Shown: piece by piece, positions 62,789 to 64,000 of the stretch
Layout of the letters: each line of letters starts with the position of its first letter
How positions within the stretch are numbered: the first letter of the stretch is position 1
DNA from: Ch128b sp964527925
GTDB lineage: Bacteria; Bacteroidota; Ignavibacteria; Ch128b
Assembly: GCA_964527925.1 (NCBI GenBank)
Contig: CAZGQO010000011.1
Span: 37,664 to 101,663, forward strand
DNA length: 64,000 bases
Reading direction: 5' to 3'
Made by a program: the position numbers and the translations under genes
Notes under the pieces: generated by a model
Database searches by the model: none
Told to the model about the DNA's origin: nothing
Seen by the model: the letters and a program-made list of their open reading frames with translations, nothing else

Positions 62789-64000
62789 TTAGAATTTAAT
62801 TCCACTGAAATTGACTTTCAATCCAAGTCGGATTTGTCTTGGAATTCCAAAGTTATCTGGAGTTCTTTCCAGAGTTGTATAATCAGCTTTGAATAATTCT
62901 GGATAGTCTCTACTGTTCATTACCGCCTGACCTTTTTCTGTGCTCAAATAACCAGTTGTCCATGGATTTCCAGTGGATCTATAAACATTGACAACATTAT
63001 CGGCATCAAATAGATTATCAATCCAGATATATGGAGTTACTAACATATTTCCAAGAACTTTGAATGTTTTTTCTAATTTCATATCAACTCTAAATCTTCC
63101 CGGACCATAGCGGCTGTTAACATAACCTTTGGTATCTCCATAGTTAGTTTCACCACCACCTAAAGGTGAAATATCTTGCATTTCAAGTGGAGTGTATGGT
63201 CGTCCACTTGCAAATTCAGCAAGAATATTCAAACCAGTTCTTTCGAATATTCCAAGTTTACCTTCGGGAATGAATACATCAACTATAACAGTACCTGTAT
63301 GTCTCTGATCAAAATCAAGTGGTGCAATAACTTTTGGTACAGAGTTATCAGGATTTCTGAAAGTAGCTACATAAGAAGAACTGGTTGATGATCCTGTACC
63401 TTCTGCAATCTGGTAAGTATAGTTAACAGAAAGAGCTATGAAGTGATATCTTGCTAAATCTAATGTTAAAGTTACACCTTTAATTGTTCCAAAGTCTGCA
63501 TTTGATGGTCCAAAGTAAGTGTTTTGTTCACCTGTTGGTCTATAAAATAGCGTAGTAGTCCAGTTAATTAAACCCTTTGTATTTTTATAGAATGCCGTAA
63601 GTCCAAATGCTGCAACATTATCACCAAATATTTGTCTGAAACCTAATTCATACTGGGTTGTGACTTCACTTGAAATATGGCCTGTTCTTGCAAGCCTGTT
63701 ACCATCAACAAGCAAAACCTGGAAATGTCTTGGCCAGGTAAAGATATCTGCTAAACTTGGTGCTTGAATAAATTTTCCATATTGTGCATGGAAAACTGTT
63801 GTTGTTGTAACAGGGAAACCAATTCCTAATCTTGGACTTATATTAAATTCCGGTTTCTTTGGTTCAAAATCATCTGGATCAAGTATTTGTGGATTTCCAT
63901 ATTTGAATGGATTCTTAGGATCTTTAATTACATCACTCTTGCTATTCAAATAATCAAATCTTAAACCAAAGTTTATAACTAAGTCTGGCAACTCAAATCT
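62789..64000 (-). CDS. TonB-dependent receptor, C-terminal part (cut by window edge)
   Basis: The reading frame is open to the window edge: the last codons at 63992-64000 read RFE before the TTG at 63991. About 404 residues of a beta-barrel are present, with GLRFDYLN, ISPRLGIGFPVT, FIQAPSLADIF, TQYELGFRQIFGDN, SVNYTYQIAEG, DFDQRHTGTVIVD and the terminal RQIRLGLKVNFSGIKF. This pattern is typical of the last half of TonB-dependent receptors. The substrate is unknown. It precedes the large sorting-domain protein on the same strand. Confidence 0.88.
   Translation of the reverse strand, partial: RFELPDLVINFGLRFDYLNSKSDVIKDPKNPFKYGNPQILDPDDFEPKKPEFNISPRLGIGFPVTTTTVFHAQYGKFIQAPSLADIFTWPRHFQVLLVDGNRLARTGHISSEVTTQYELGFRQIFGDNVAAFGLTAFYKNTKGLINWTTTLFYRPTGEQNTYFGPSNADFGTIKGVTLTLDLARYHFIALSVNYTYQIAEGTGSSTSSSYVATFRNPDNSVPKVIAPLDFDQRHTGTVIVDVFIPEGKLGIFERTGLNILAEFASGRPYTPLEMQDISPLGGGETNYGDTKGYVNSRYGPGRFRVDMKLEKTFKVLGNMLVTPYIWIDNLFDADNVVNVYRSTGNPWTTGYLSTEKGQAVMNSRDYPELFKADYTTLERTPDNFGIPRQIRLGLKVNFSGIKF

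Overview
This window is AT-rich DNA from a Gram-negative bacterium, most likely of the Ignavibacteria/Chlorobi side of the Bacteroidota. That placement is an inference. It rests on T9SS-type C-terminal sorting domains, three PorV/PorQ-like or GWxTD surface proteins, TonB-dependent receptors, an ATP synthase cluster without atpD and atpC, and an AtpZ/AtpI pair. No insertion sequences, phage genes, rRNA or CRISPR arrays were seen. There is one tRNA, tRNA-Pro(CGG).

Layout. 0-2.1 kb: 5' end of a phosphofructokinase gene, a small lipoprotein gene interrupted by an in-frame TAG, mscL, and a DUF1624-like membrane acyltransferase. 2.2-6.6 kb: a cobalamin riboswitch with a terminator controls a BtuB-like receptor, a BtuG-like beta-propeller lipoprotein and a PorV/PorQ-like protein. 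6.6-13 kb: central metabolism (maeB, pckA, an aspartate-type aminotransferase) and a secreted M23 peptidase. 13-17 kb: the translation cluster rplM-rpsI-rpsB-tsf-pyrH-frr. 17-25 kb: queE, a PhoR/PhoB-type pair, a VPS10/BNR protein and an OPT transporter. 25-30.7 kb: radA, an MlaF-like ATPase, a DUF6790-like protein, a GGDI-repeat DUF4097-like protein, a YbhB/PEBP protein with two possible starts, and an M24 peptidase.

30.7-39.8 kb is the most unusual part: a dense regulatory island. It encodes a FliA/WhiG-type sigma factor, a probable FlgM-like anti-sigma factor, an NtrC-like sigma-54 activator, an HDOD protein, several response regulators and histidine-kinase-like proteins whose ATP-binding motifs are eroded. 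One complete histidine kinase is divergent. I found a sigma-54-like promoter in front of the sigma-factor operon, with palindromes at enhancer distance. Two divergent sigma-28-like promoters with exact spacing lie between the FlgM-like gene and the complete kinase. This suggests a closed sigma-54 / sigma-28 / anti-sigma circuit. No flagellar structural gene is in the window. A receiver-plus-pseudokinase gene here is split by an apparent one-base deletion.

40-44.7 kb: add, a small unknown gene, hutU and a serA-like gene. 44.7-58.2 kb: one long leftward unit running GWxTD protein, acyltransferase, heptosyltransferase, M23 peptidase, bactofilin, atpZ-I-B-E-F-H-A-G, ffh, rpsP, khpA, rimM, trmD, rplS, closed by a bidirectional terminator. 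58.3-64 kb: a PorV-like protein, a very large exported protein with calcium-binding-like loops and a sorting domain, and the 3' part of a TonB-dependent receptor that runs off the window.
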